DNA of 64,000 nucleotides from JBAXQQ01 sp037131695 (lineage in GTDB: Bacteria > Armatimonadota > Hebobacteria > CAIYQO01). This document shows positions 49,857-58,436 of the stretch, piece by piece (position 1 is the stretch's first letter; each line of letters starts with the position of its first letter). Both the position numbers and the translations under genes were made by a program. Below the pieces are notes generated by a model, which made no database searches, was not told where the DNA came from, and saw only the letters and a list, made by a program, of their open reading frames with translations. The stretch lies in assembly GCA_964638715.1 (NCBI GenBank), contig CAZWZF010000004.1, positions 1 to 64,000 of the forward strand, in the 5' to 3' direction.

Positions 49857-49931
49857 TTGATTTAATAAATCACAGCGTACTAAGTTGCGGCGGGGCCGAT
49901 TGGAATCCGCCAGTTAATACTGTAATTCTAA

Positions 49932-50939
49932 TTACATTTTGCTTGCTACTAAAGCTGTTAATTCGCTCAAGCGGCAGCTGTAACCGGCTTCGTTGTCATA
50001 CCATGAAAGAACCTTAACCAGATTGTCGCCAACCTTGATTGTGCTCTTAGCGTCAATAATTGATGAACGGGTGTCACCTTTGAAGTCAATTGATACTAAT
50101 TCGTTCTCTTCATAGCCTAAAATATTTGGCATTGTTGCACTTGCTGCCTTCAATGCTGCATTTACTTCTTCAACAGAAACATTTTTAGCTAAAGTGACAG
50201 TTAAGTCCACAACTGAAACGGTTGGGGTTGGTACGCGCATTGCATAACCATGGAACTTACCTTTTAATTCTGGCAGAACTAATGCTACAGCCTTAGCAGC
50301 ACCGGTTGTTGTCGGAATCATTGATAAAGCTGCCGCGCGAGCGCGGCGCAGGTCGCTGTGCGGCATGTCAAGGATTTTCTGGTCATTTGTATATGCATGA
50401 ATGGTGGTCATCAAACCAGCTTCAATTCCAAAGTTATCATTTAAAACTTTAGCAAAAGGAGCTAAGCAGTTTGTGGTGCAGGATGCATTTGATATAATAT
50501 TGTGAGCTGCAGCATCATATTTGTTTTCATTTACGCCAAGAACGATAGTGATATCTTCAGCTTTTGCAGGTGCGCTAATGATAACTTTCTTTGCGCCAGC
50601 ATCAATATGAGCTTTTGCTTTTGCAGCATCAGTGAAGAAACCAGTTGATTCAATTACGATTTCGGCTCCCAGAGCTTTCCAGGGGATATCAATCGGATTG
50701 CGCTGTGCGCAGATTCCAATTTCCTGACCGTTAATCACAATTGAGTTCTCTTTTGCAACTACTTCACCATTAAAAATGCCGAAATTGCTGTCATATTTGA
50801 ACAAATGAGCCAAGGTCTTTGCATCGGTCAAATCATTAATGCCGACGATTTCAATTTCGTTGGAAAAGTTCTCTACGAGAAACTTTGCAACTTGACGACC
50901 AATACGGCCAAAACCGTTAATACCAACTTTCACTGCCAT
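49932..50939 (-). CDS. gap: Glyceraldehyde-3-phosphate dehydrogenase
   Basis: NAD-dependent glycolytic enzyme of 335 residues. Motifs: VGINGFGRIGRQ, NDLTDAKTLAHLFKYDS (Asp favouring NAD), ESTGFFT, SNASCTTNCLAP with the catalytic Cys154, TTIHAYTNDQ, RRARAAALSMIPTTTGAAKA and WYDNEAGYS. AGGAGGT gives a strong ribosome site. A consensus promoter and a structured leader of about 97 bases lie upstream, fitting high expression. Confidence 0.98.
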   Translation of the reverse strand: MAVKVGINGFGRIGRQVAKFLVENFSNEIEIVGINDLTDAKTLAHLFKYDSNFGIFNGEVVAKENSIVINGQEIGICAQRNPIDIPWKALGAEIVIESTGFFTDAAKAKAHIDAGAKKVIISAPAKAEDITIVLGVNENKYDAAAHNIISNASCTTNCLAPFAKVLNDNFGIEAGLMTTIHAYTNDQKILDMPHSDLRRARAAALSMIPTTTGAAKAVALVLPELKGKFHGYAMRVPTPTVSVVDLTVTLAKNVSVEEVNAALKAASATMPNILGYEENELVSIDFKGDTRSSIIDAKSTIKVGDNLVKVLSWYDNEAGYSCRLSELTALVASKM

Positions 50940-50971
50940 GGGACAGACCTCCTGAGAAATTTAGACGGGAG

Positions 50972-51028
50972 CGGTATTCGAAAAGATTTTTTACCGGCCC
51001 AGTTACTTGCGTGAAAAAAATCACAAGT
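50972..51028 (-). other. Structured 5' leader of gap mRNA
   Basis: The roughly 97-base leader can form two hairpins: arms ACTTG/CAAGT around an A/T-rich loop (51005-51028) and CGGTA/TACCG (arms at 50992-50996 and 50972-50976). It matches no riboswitch I know. It may stabilise the transcript. Confidence 0.3.
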
Positions 51029-51042
51029 TTTACGACAAAAAA

Positions 51043-51072
51043 ATTATACCTGTTTTTGGCTTTCAATGTCAA
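51043..51072 (-). promoter_or_regulatory. Consensus sigma70-type promoter of gap
   Basis: Minus-strand TTGACA (51067-51072), an 18-base spacer and TATAAT (51043-51048): a full match to both boxes. It gives a start near 51036, in the gap between the lipoprotein stop and gap. Confidence 0.85.
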
Positions 51073-51103
51073 TAATTTCAATCTAATCAAAGTGTTCTCA
51101 AAG

Positions 51104-51991
51104 TTAAATAGGTGTTGACTCAACTTTAATTTCTTTGACATCAATAGTTTTATCTTTGACATCAATCAATTTGTCATTAACAGTAGTTGAATTTCCTGTA
51201 ATAATCTTAAGTTTATATATACCAGAGGGTAACCCTGTAATCGTAAATGAACCATCAGAACTATTTGGTATCACAGAACCCATTTCTAATGAAGTACCGT
51301 TGAAAATTGCTATAACTTTTGTAGACGGTTGAAATGTTGATACTTTTCCTGTAATGCCGCCACTGGGTATGATAGGCAGAATTGATAACGCTTCAGGTTT
51401 TATCTCAGCAGTCATTTTTTCTTTATTTAAAATAATGTTATCTTTCTTAATTGATATCTGAAGCACATTAGCTCGTATATCACCAGAAGGTTCATAAGGA
51501 ACCCAATTACTTAATGGTAATGATGTTTCAAGACTGCTTAAGAAGTATTTCAACTTATCATCACAAAAAAAAGAATTCTCGGAATTGAGCTTTAATTTTA
51601 ATGTTAAATATTTATATTTCTTTACTGATGAAGCAGTTGCTATTTGGATCTGTATTTTGTTGGTAAATTTTATACCGGCAGGATTAAGTAATCGAATATC
51701 CTTATTTGACGCGATTATAAAAGATTGTTTATCTGTTTTTAATTCAATTGAATTTACATTTATAACTAAAGATTCTTTTTCATCCAGTTGAGACTTCAGA
51801 CTTACATATAAAGGTACCGAGATTACTTTATCAGTATCATTTATATTTTGTTGAACATTCCGAGTAGGCTTGCTTGGCCATGGCCCGCTATCAGCACCTG
51901 TACTACTGCTGTTAGAACCAGTAGTTGTTGAACAGCCTGTTATTAAAATAATCATTGCAAGTAAAATTGCAACATTTGATAAAACTTTCAT
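51104..51991 (-). CDS. Lipoprotein with DUF4382-like and Ig/carboxypeptidase-regulatory domains
   Basis: 295 residues. The lipobox ITGC (Cys20) is followed by a Ser/Thr-rich linker. Residues 60-205 are a beta-rich domain, possibly DUF4382-like (LVINVNSIEL ... IRLLNPAGIKF ... LTLKLKLNS). Residues about 210-290 resemble a carboxypeptidase-regulatory repeat (GGITGKVSTFQPSTKVIAIFNGT ... FTITGLPSGIYKLKI, in separate strands). Outward-facing on the membrane. TATAAT lies at -12 to -7 from the ATG with no Shine-Dalgarno. The function is unknown. Confidence 0.8.
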   Translation of the reverse strand: MKVLSNVAILLAMIILITGCSTTTGSNSSSTGADSGPWPSKPTRNVQQNINDTDKVISVPLYVSLKSQLDEKESLVINVNSIELKTDKQSFIIASNKDIRLLNPAGIKFTNKIQIQIATASSVKKYKYLTLKLKLNSENSFFCDDKLKYFLSSLETSLPLSNWVPYEPSGDIRANVLQISIKKDNIILNKEKMTAEIKPEALSILPIIPSGGITGKVSTFQPSTKVIAIFNGTSLEMGSVIPNSSDGSFTITGLPSGIYKLKIITGNSTTVNDKLIDVKDKTIDVKEIKVESTPI

Positions 51992-51997
51992 TACACT

Positions 51998-52003
51998 ATT
52001 ATA
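51998..52003 (-). promoter_or_regulatory. -10 TATAAT placed for leaderless transcription of the lipoprotein gene
   Basis: A consensus TATAAT lies exactly at -12 to -7 from the ATG at 51991, and the six bases between carry no Shine-Dalgarno. No clear -35 was found. Confidence 0.45.
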
Positions 52004-52064
52004 GAAACATTATGTACTGATTTGTTTCAGCAGGATTTTATGAAGATGTATCGAATTTATAATT

Positions 52065-52682
52065 ATGAATACACGAGTGAAAATATGCGGAATTACTAAT
52101 ATAAAAGATGCTTTAGCGGCCGCAAATATGGGAGCTGATGCACTGGGTTTTATATTCTACGCTAAAAGTCCGCGAAATATCTCCAGAGAAAAAGCGCATG
52201 AAATTATAGGAAAACTTCCACCATTTGTAACTCCTGTCGCTGTAGTTGTTAATGAAACATGTGATTCAATAAAAGATATTATAAAAAGCACTGGTTGTTG
52301 CGCCATACAATATCATGGCGACGCAATGAATGTTCTCAATACTATTGAAACTCCGATCATCCCTGCTATTTCTGTTAATTCTGAATCAGACTTAGAAATA
52401 ATTAATAATTATATCGATTTTCCAGGAATGTTATTAGACACAAAAAAGGACGGCATGCATGGTGGAACTGGAGAAAGATTCGATTGGAATATCGCTGCAA
52501 AAGCTAAGAGATTCAATATACCGATTATCCTTGCCGGAGGTATTTCTGTTGAGAATGTCGAGGAAGCAATTAATATTGTTTCACCTTGGGCAATAGATAT
52601 CAACAGTATGATTGAAAAAGAACCAGGAATTAAAGATCATATAAAAATGGAAAAAATATTTAATATCATAAAAAAATTATGA
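52065..52682 (+). CDS. trpF: Phosphoribosylanthranilate isomerase TrpF
   Basis: Amadori rearrangement in tryptophan synthesis; TIM barrel of 205 residues. VKICGIT with the catalytic Cys at the N-terminus, GADALGFIFYAKSPRNIS, VAVVVNET, LLDTKKDGMHGGTGERFDW (general acid Asp) and IILAGGIS are all present. The phosphate-binding end reads AIDINSMIEKEPGIKD, where most relatives have D-x-S-S-G-V-E, a mild deviation. It stands alone, with no other trp gene here. No Shine-Dalgarno. It ends overlapping the convergent 159-residue gene by 6 bases. Confidence 0.94.
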   Translation: MNTRVKICGITNIKDALAAANMGADALGFIFYAKSPRNISREKAHEIIGKLPPFVTPVAVVVNETCDSIKDIIKSTGCCAIQYHGDAMNVLNTIETPIIPAISVNSESDLEIINNYIDFPGMLLDTKKDGMHGGTGERFDWNIAAKAKRFNIPIILAGGISVENVEEAINIVSPWAIDINSMIEKEPGIKDHIKMEKIFNIIKKL

Positions 52683-53156
52683 TTTATCTATTTTAATTGT
52701 ATCGTCAATCATCTTATCGAAATCACCTGGGATAGCACCGATAGACATCATCATCCACTTATTCATAGCTTTTCCCGGTACCCACCACCACATAAATACT
52801 GATAATGCAAAATATATAAACAATGTAAAAATAGAATTTGCTCCATCCTTTCCTGCTATTTGAATTGCAATGTTATGAATTGGCGTCAGCGAGATCCTAA
52901 AAAATCCTGGCAGTGCCAATATAAATACCGGCACAGCTAATAAACGCCACCATTTGATTCTATGATCAGATACCCCAAGAAATATAATAAATAATATTCC
53001 CGAGATATGGATTATTCCCAATGTTATTGCACAATTAATAGCAATTGAAGATTCAAATACTTTTCCTAAAAACACCGAAACTATACACAATATCAAGAAA
53101 AGCCATGCTATTTTTACTAATTTTTCAGAATATTTAGGGCGTGGATCTTCTGTCAT
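52677..53156 (-). CDS. Four-helix membrane protein of unknown function
   Basis: 159 residues with about four membrane helices (17-33, 38-62, 70-90, 108-126) and a hydrophilic C-terminus rich in Asp and Lys. I do not recognise a family. It starts directly after the acetyltransferase stop (TAA then ATG), so it is the last gene of the galE-cysS-GNAT operon. Confidence 0.68.
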   Translation of the reverse strand: MTEDPRPKYSEKLVKIAWLFLILCIVSVFLGKVFESSIAINCAITLGIIHISGILFIIFLGVSDHRIKWWRLLAVPVFILALPGFFRISLTPIHNIAIQIAGKDGANSIFTLFIYFALSVFMWWWVPGKAMNKWMMMSIGAIPGDFDKMIDDTIKIDKS

Positions 53157-53900
53157 TTAATCTACCTTCTGTTGATATCGATACCAATACTGATATTGTG
53201 TTTTAAAACCGAATTTTTCATATAAAGAAACTGCTGTAGTATTATTGGCTATAACTTGAAGATACATATATTGTGCACCTGTTTCTTTAGATCTATTTAT
53301 TAAATTAATTATTAATTCTCGTGCAAATCCGTGATTTCTCGCCCTAGTCGCTGTGTAAATATCAAATATCCCGGCATACTCACCTTGATTTATACATACA
53401 CCGCAGGAAACAGGTATATTATTTGATATTATTACAGCAAAATCCGCTTTCTTCTTTAACAGATTTAACAAGCTCGCATGAATTAATAATGTTTCTTCAG
53501 ATTGATTTGTTATTATCTTGTAAGCATCTATCCAATCATCAACAGAACAGGTATCAGCTTTTAAGGTATAAGTATAATTAAAATTTGAAAGATTAAGAGT
53601 TTGCACATTTACTCGTTGGCGTTCACCATAATTCCGTAAGTCCAGATATGGGGTAAGGTAATTCGATGCATCAGTAATTTTAAAAGTCACTGGTAATCCG
53701 CGACAATTATACCAATATTCGCAATATGTCAATTTTTCATCAATATCAATAGAACCGCGGTCAAGAGGAACAATTGAATTAGCACGTCCGGTATAACCTG
53801 ATGATGCACGTAAAATCCAATTGTCATATTTCTCTTCTTCCATTGCTGGCCAACCCCCAAGAGAAACTTCCTCAAGTTGTGTTATCAAGTCATAGTTCAA
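53157..53900 (-). CDS. GNAT-family N-acetyltransferase
   Basis: 247 residues if translation starts at TTG 53900, four bases after the cysS stop with GAGGT ten bases upstream. A longer reading from TTG 53945 overlaps cysS and has no ribosome site. The C-terminal half shows the GNAT core: AGIFDIYTATRARNHGFARELI (acetyl-CoA loop region) and QVIANNTTAVSLYEKFGFKTQYQYWYR. The N-terminal part (WILRASSGYTGRANSIVP) matches a group of GNATs with a degenerate first domain. Substrate unknown. Confidence 0.82.
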   Translation of the reverse strand: MNYDLITQLEEVSLGGWPAMEEEKYDNWILRASSGYTGRANSIVPLDRGSIDIDEKLTYCEYWYNCRGLPVTFKITDASNYLTPYLDLRNYGERQRVNVQTLNLSNFNYTYTLKADTCSVDDWIDAYKIITNQSEETLLIHASLLNLLKKKADFAVIISNNIPVSCGVCINQGEYAGIFDIYTATRARNHGFARELIINLINRSKETGAQYMYLQVIANNTTAVSLYEKFGFKTQYQYWYRYQQKVD

Positions 53901-53904
53901 CGGT

Positions 53905-55338
53905 TTATTTACCTCGCCACACAGTACCTTGCGGAGTATCCTCAAGAGTGATGTTTAACTCGGTTAATCTATTCCTGATAATATCAGCCATTGCATAATT
54001 CTTATCTTTTCTTGCTGTCGCACGCAATTCGATAATTAATTCCATTAATTGAGGAGTTAATTCATCACTTTGTGGATTGTCAATTGATATTGAAATACCT
54101 AACACTCCTGCAAGATTTATTACTTTATCTTTGATATCAGATAATAACTTTCTCGCATTATCATCAGGTGAAAATCCGGGTTGGGCCATTACTTTATTTG
54201 CATTTGATATTAATTCAAATAATACTGCGATAGCTTTAGGTGTATTAAAATCATCATTCATTGCATCTTTGAAATCAGTTTCCGCATTTAATAAAATAGA
54301 TTCAGCATCTTTGATATCAATAGGCTTACCAACACTCTTATCATTTATAATACGAGTTATGTTAAATAATCCGGTACGCAGCCTATCATAGGCTGATTTT
54401 GCCTGGTCAAGAGCTTGATCACTAAAATCAAGAGGTGAACGATAATGTGCTGATGTTAAGAAGTAACGAATTACTTCAGCAGGATATTTCTCCAACACTT
54501 CTCGTACTGTAAAAAAATTACCTAACGATTTGCTCATTTTCTCATGATTAATTGTTACAAACCCATTATGCATCCAATATTTCGCGAATCTCCCCTCGCC
54601 TGCCATTGCGCCTTCGCTTTGTGCTATTTCATTTTCATGATGTGGAAATATCAAATCTTGTCCGCCACCATGGATATCGAAATCATCGCCAAGATATTTT
54701 TGAGCCATTGCTGAGCATTCAATATGCCATCCCGGCCTACCTAACCCCCAGGGACTTTCCCATGATGGTTCGCCAGGTTTTGCTGATTTCCATAATGCAA
54801 AATCTAATGGGTCACGCTTAATGTCGCTTACCACGACACGAGCACCTGATTCCATCTCATCTAAAACGCGTTTTGATAATTTTCCATAACCAGAAAATTT
54901 GCGTACTTCATAATAAACATCGCCATTAATAACATAAGCGTAACCGTTATCAATTAATTTTCCAACTAATTCTATTATTTCAGTGATGTTTTCTGTAGCT
55001 AAAGGATATAAGGTAGCTCGTAAGACGTTTAACGCGTCCATTTCTTCAAAATAAACTTTGATAAACTTCTCTGTTAGTGACTTCCAAAAAACACCTTCTT
55101 CGGATGCTTTGTTTATAATTTTATCATCGATATCGGTGAAATTTTGAATATAATTTACTTCGTACCCAATATATTCCAGATATCTGCGAATAATATCAAA
55201 AGCTACTACTGCGCGAGCATTACCAATATGAGGATAATTATACGGGGTTACACCGCAAACATACATTGCAACTTTACCATTTTCGCGTGTATTAAACTCT
55301 TCTACATTACTGGTTAACGTATTATATAATTTCATCAT
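53905..55338 (-). CDS. cysS: Cysteinyl-tRNA synthetase
   Basis: Charges tRNA-Cys. 477 residues from the ATG at 55338 (MMKLYNTLTS), adjacent to the galE stop, with GGAG upstream. Class I signatures: MYVCGVTPYNYPHIGNARAVV (HIGH-like, split by a zinc Cys), NFTDIDDKI, GRPGWHIECSAM and the KMSKS loop EKMSKSLGNFFTVREV. Further zinc ligands are in the WHIECS and HHENEIAQSEG regions. The C-terminal DALR-like helical domain is present. Confidence 0.97.
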   Translation of the reverse strand: MMKLYNTLTSNVEEFNTRENGKVAMYVCGVTPYNYPHIGNARAVVAFDIIRRYLEYIGYEVNYIQNFTDIDDKIINKASEEGVFWKSLTEKFIKVYFEEMDALNVLRATLYPLATENITEIIELVGKLIDNGYAYVINGDVYYEVRKFSGYGKLSKRVLDEMESGARVVVSDIKRDPLDFALWKSAKPGEPSWESPWGLGRPGWHIECSAMAQKYLGDDFDIHGGGQDLIFPHHENEIAQSEGAMAGEGRFAKYWMHNGFVTINHEKMSKSLGNFFTVREVLEKYPAEVIRYFLTSAHYRSPLDFSDQALDQAKSAYDRLRTGLFNITRIINDKSVGKPIDIKDAESILLNAETDFKDAMNDDFNTPKAIAVLFELISNANKVMAQPGFSPDDNARKLLSDIKDKVINLAGVLGISISIDNPQSDELTPQLMELIIELRATARKDKNYAMADIIRNRLTELNITLEDTPQGTVWRGK

Positions 55339-55339
55339 T

Positions 55340-56335
55340 TTATAATTTATCTCCATAGCCATCAGGATGTGACGCATGCCATTTCCAAGCCGTTTCAACT
55401 ATTTGCTCAATTTTTGTATATTCTGGCTGCCAGCCTAAAATATTCTTTGCTTTATCAGCAGCGGCTATTAACAGTGCAGGGTCGCCAGCACGACGAGGAA
55501 CTATCTCTACAGAGATTTCATGTCTTGTGACCTTACGACAGACATCAATAATTTCTTTCACCGAGAATCCTGTTCCATTACCTAAATTATAAATCCCAGA
55601 CTCACCACCATTTGCAATTCTATTTAATGCTAACAAATGAGCAGACGCAAGGTCATATACATGAATATAATCTCTAATGCAAGTACCGTCCTCAGTTTGA
55701 TAATCATCTCCAAATATTCTAACTTTGTCGCGTTTGCCTAAAGCAACCTCTAAGACAATAGGAATTAAGTGACTTTCTGGAGAATGATCTTCACCGATTA
55801 TTCCATTCGGATCTGCACCACATGCATTAAAATATCGTAAACAAGTGTAATTTATTCCATAGGCAAATCGATAGCTTTCTAACAATCCTTCAAAAGCTAA
55901 TTTTGTCCTTCCGTATGGATTTGTTGGAATAGTAGGATCTTCTTCTTTAATAGGTACAGATTTAGGCTCACCATAGGTAGCTGCTGTTGATGAAAAAATA
56001 ATATTCTTAACTCCGCCAGAAATTGCAGCATCAATTAAAGTTTTCCCTTTAACAACGTTGTTGTGATAATATTTTTCAGGGTCTGTTACAGACTCTCCTA
56101 CTTGGCTATCTGCACCGAAATGTATTAATGCTGTTATTTCATGTTCAACAACTATAGATTTTACTAAATTAAAATCACCATAATCTCCTACAACTAATTT
56201 TGTGTCAAAAATTGCCTGGCGATGTCCTCTGTCTAAATTATCAAGTATTGTTACATTGTGATCAGTATTTACTCGCAAGTAATTTACCATATGACTGCCG
56301 ATATAACCAGCACCACCAACAATAAGAATATTCAT
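55340..56335 (-). CDS. galE: UDP-glucose 4-epimerase GalE
   Basis: Interconverts UDP-glucose and UDP-galactose. 331 residues from the ATG at 56335 (MNILIVGGAG), with GGAG seven bases upstream. Short-chain dehydrogenase features: the Gly-rich VGGAGYIGSH, IHFGADSQVGESV, the catalytic FSSTAATYGEPK and NPYGRTKLAFE (Y-x3-K), LRYFNACGADPNG and DGTCIRDYIHVYDLASAH. It may serve galactose released by the GH42 enzyme or surface glycans. First gene of its operon. Confidence 0.95.
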   Translation of the reverse strand: MNILIVGGAGYIGSHMVNYLRVNTDHNVTILDNLDRGHRQAIFDTKLVVGDYGDFNLVKSIVVEHEITALIHFGADSQVGESVTDPEKYYHNNVVKGKTLIDAAISGGVKNIIFSSTAATYGEPKSVPIKEEDPTIPTNPYGRTKLAFEGLLESYRFAYGINYTCLRYFNACGADPNGIIGEDHSPESHLIPIVLEVALGKRDKVRIFGDDYQTEDGTCIRDYIHVYDLASAHLLALNRIANGGESGIYNLGNGTGFSVKEIIDVCRKVTRHEISVEIVPRRAGDPALLIAAADKAKNILGWQPEYTKIEQIVETAWKWHASHPDGYGDKL

Positions 56336-56369
56336 TGCTATTCTCCAAATGAATGTAATTACCGACAAT

Positions 56370-56399
56370 ATCCTACCATTTATTAAGTCGAAATATCAA
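56370..56399 (-). promoter_or_regulatory. Putative promoter of the galE-cysS operon
   Basis: Minus-strand TTGATA (56394-56399), an 18-base spacer and TAGGAT (56370-56375), leaving a leader of about 28 bases with a good Shine-Dalgarno. Confidence 0.5.
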
Positions 56400-56456
56400 G
56401 ATTGGAGAATAAGCATGGATTATATAATTGAAGGTGTATTTGTATACAGAAAATAT

Positions 56457-58304
56457 TTATGGCCTTGAGCCATCTTTTATTTGAACCAATCCGTAATCTT
56501 CAGTATTTATCGTAAATAATTTGTTTTCTATTGGTTCAACCGCATCGCCTGTTGCTGTTGTTGAGCCATAAACATCAATAGAAATAGAAATAGAATCATT
56601 GATGATTGATTTCAATGGCAGCTCTATCGCTATAATTTGCGGGTTATCAGATACTTTTTCGACGTCATAAGTAGATATTAATGGTGTGACAGTACCAGTT
56701 GTCTGATCCACAAGCCAAGTTTTAATAGCAACTTCTGACCATTTTCCTACGAATTTATGTAAATCAAGATTTACATAAATCTGTTCATCGTCACCAGCAT
56801 ATAATCCTTCAAACATTGGGTGAAAACGCCTATATTTATCACCAACCTCATTTGGACTAAAAACTCCCGCAACGCTTATAGCCTTTGGGCCGCGAGTTTT
56901 AACTGCATTCACTTTTTTTTCTTTAGAATTGTTTGGAATTATAGCAATTGTATTCGTAGAAGTATTTTTTTTGAAACTCTTCTCATTCTTAATTTTTATA
57001 ACAGATATTGAAGATTCTTCTTTTAGTGATTTATTTAAATTAAAATTAGTAATCCAATTGCGTTGTAAACATGCCATTAATTGCTGAATGTAAATATTGC
57101 CGTTTTCCCGATATTCAACATTCCATAAATTAGGAGATGATAACGGCGGGCAATTTATAAATAGCTTCATTTCTTCAGGCTTAATACCTATACTATCTGC
57201 TAAAGCTGCTTTTAATGACTTCATTTCTGATTCATTTAATTTAGAAGGTGATACTTTTACATTATTAACATAATCGGGTAAACGAGTAATTGTAACACAA
57301 AGTGCAAGACTTGATAATGCATTTACAGGAATACCATCTCCTATACTTGATCGTGTTTTCCCATTTACATAATCAACCATAATTGGAAGTATCGCTTGTG
57401 AATCTTTATTATTTTTTATACAAGTATTTATTGAAGTAAATAAAATGTCATTAGTTATTTTCCGTCTTATTTTATTTTTCACGGCAACTATTTCAATATT
57501 TGATAAAAGCGATTTAGGGGTAGCCATTTTTTTATTTTTAAGCGAAGTAACAATATTATCAATTGTTTCTTCACTAATTGTCGCAACATCTTTTTTTATA
57601 CTCACATTTTTTGCTTCTGTTGTTTTCATATTCAAGCGCTCAGTAATATCAGTAACGTCATTGCTTGAGTAGACTTTAACAAGATAATTAGATTGAACAG
57701 GTTCTTCTTTTCCGCGTTTTAAGTTTAACAAAATAGATAATGGCTGACTAAACATCAATCCTACTACAGCAAATATAATCAATAAAATTAAAATAAATGG
57801 AAATGATAAAGTAGGTATAAAATCTTCCTTGTTCTTTTTAGATTTATTTCTTAATATAATAACATTTGACTTTATAATTTCTTTTACAGTTATATCCCAG
57901 CCACCTGCAGTAATAATGTCATCTTCACGCAATTCTGCCTCATCAATAACAGGTGAATTATTAACATACAAGGATGCCTTACTATTTAAAGGTGTTATTA
58001 CAAGTTCAGTTTCAACTTCAGGATTCCGCTTTACCAAAGCATGAAAATGAAAGAAACCTGGTACTTCAGGAAGCATAATATCGCAATCATCAGAAAAACC
58101 GATTCTCGCAGGAAGAAAATCTACACTTAATACTTGAGAAGAGTCTGGAACTAAAAAATCAGATATATTAACTGCAGTGTCAGCTTTCTTTGCAGTCACC
58201 TTTATACCAGCAGCAACTTCATAAGTACCATCGATTGGCAAATAAATGTTGCTACTTGGGGATTCGTTAATATTTTCTTCATTTTTAGTATTTCGTAATT
58301 TCAT
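56457..58304 (-). CDS. FHA-domain membrane protein
   Basis: 615 residues. An FHA-like domain at about 65-150 (RIGFSDDCDIML, HFHALV, LREDDIITAGG) would bind phosphothreonine peptides. The usual Ser-x-x-His pair is reduced to FHFHA, so phosphopeptide binding is uncertain. One transmembrane helix (about 168-190) is followed by a long region with Ser/Lys/Asn-rich linkers. The last 110 residues are beta-rich (EQIYVNLDLHKFVGKW ... ISISIDVYG), perhaps an Ig-like domain. The FHA part is predicted cytoplasmic and the rest outside. I cannot name a known family for the whole. Confidence 0.78.
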   Translation of the reverse strand: MKLRNTKNEENINESPSSNIYLPIDGTYEVAAGIKVTAKKADTAVNISDFLVPDSSQVLSVDFLPARIGFSDDCDIMLPEVPGFFHFHALVKRNPEVETELVITPLNSKASLYVNNSPVIDEAELREDDIITAGGWDITVKEIIKSNVIILRNKSKKNKEDFIPTLSFPFILILLIIFAVVGLMFSQPLSILLNLKRGKEEPVQSNYLVKVYSSNDVTDITERLNMKTTEAKNVSIKKDVATISEETIDNIVTSLKNKKMATPKSLLSNIEIVAVKNKIRRKITNDILFTSINTCIKNNKDSQAILPIMVDYVNGKTRSSIGDGIPVNALSSLALCVTITRLPDYVNNVKVSPSKLNESEMKSLKAALADSIGIKPEEMKLFINCPPLSSPNLWNVEYRENGNIYIQQLMACLQRNWITNFNLNKSLKEESSISVIKIKNEKSFKKNTSTNTIAIIPNNSKEKKVNAVKTRGPKAISVAGVFSPNEVGDKYRRFHPMFEGLYAGDDEQIYVNLDLHKFVGKWSEVAIKTWLVDQTTGTVTPLISTYDVEKVSDNPQIIAIELPLKSIINDSISISIDVYGSTTATGDAVEPIENKLFTINTEDYGLVQIKDGSRP

Positions 58305-58334
58305 TTAATACTCTAATTCAATTAATTATTCCAT

Positions 58335-58362
58335 ATTATATAAACTTTATCGTTTATCATTA
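58335..58362 (-). promoter_or_regulatory. Possible promoter of the FHA-protein gene
   Basis: A consensus TATAAT (58335-58340 on the minus strand) lies about 24 bases before the likely leader start. A 17-base spacer leads to a poor TTAATG -35. Confidence 0.35.
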
Positions 58363-58396
58363 AAAAGGTCAACTTTTTAAAAAGAGATTACGATTT

Positions 58397-58431
58397 CAAT
58401 GGGGTGCTGATAAGATATCAGCATCCCATTG
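58397..58431 (-). terminator. Long hairpin after the Gfo/Idh/MocA gene
   Basis: A 16-bp stem (CAATGGGGTGCTGATA/TATCAGCATCCCATTG, one G-T pair) with an AGA loop lies 6 bases after the stop at 58437. No T-run follows immediately on either strand, so it may act as a processing or stability element rather than a classical terminator. Confidence 0.45.
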
Positions 58432-58436
58432 TATAA

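Noticed and set aside
50940..51042. Riboswitch in the gap leader
   Set aside because: Two small hairpins can form, but no conserved riboswitch core that I recognise is present.
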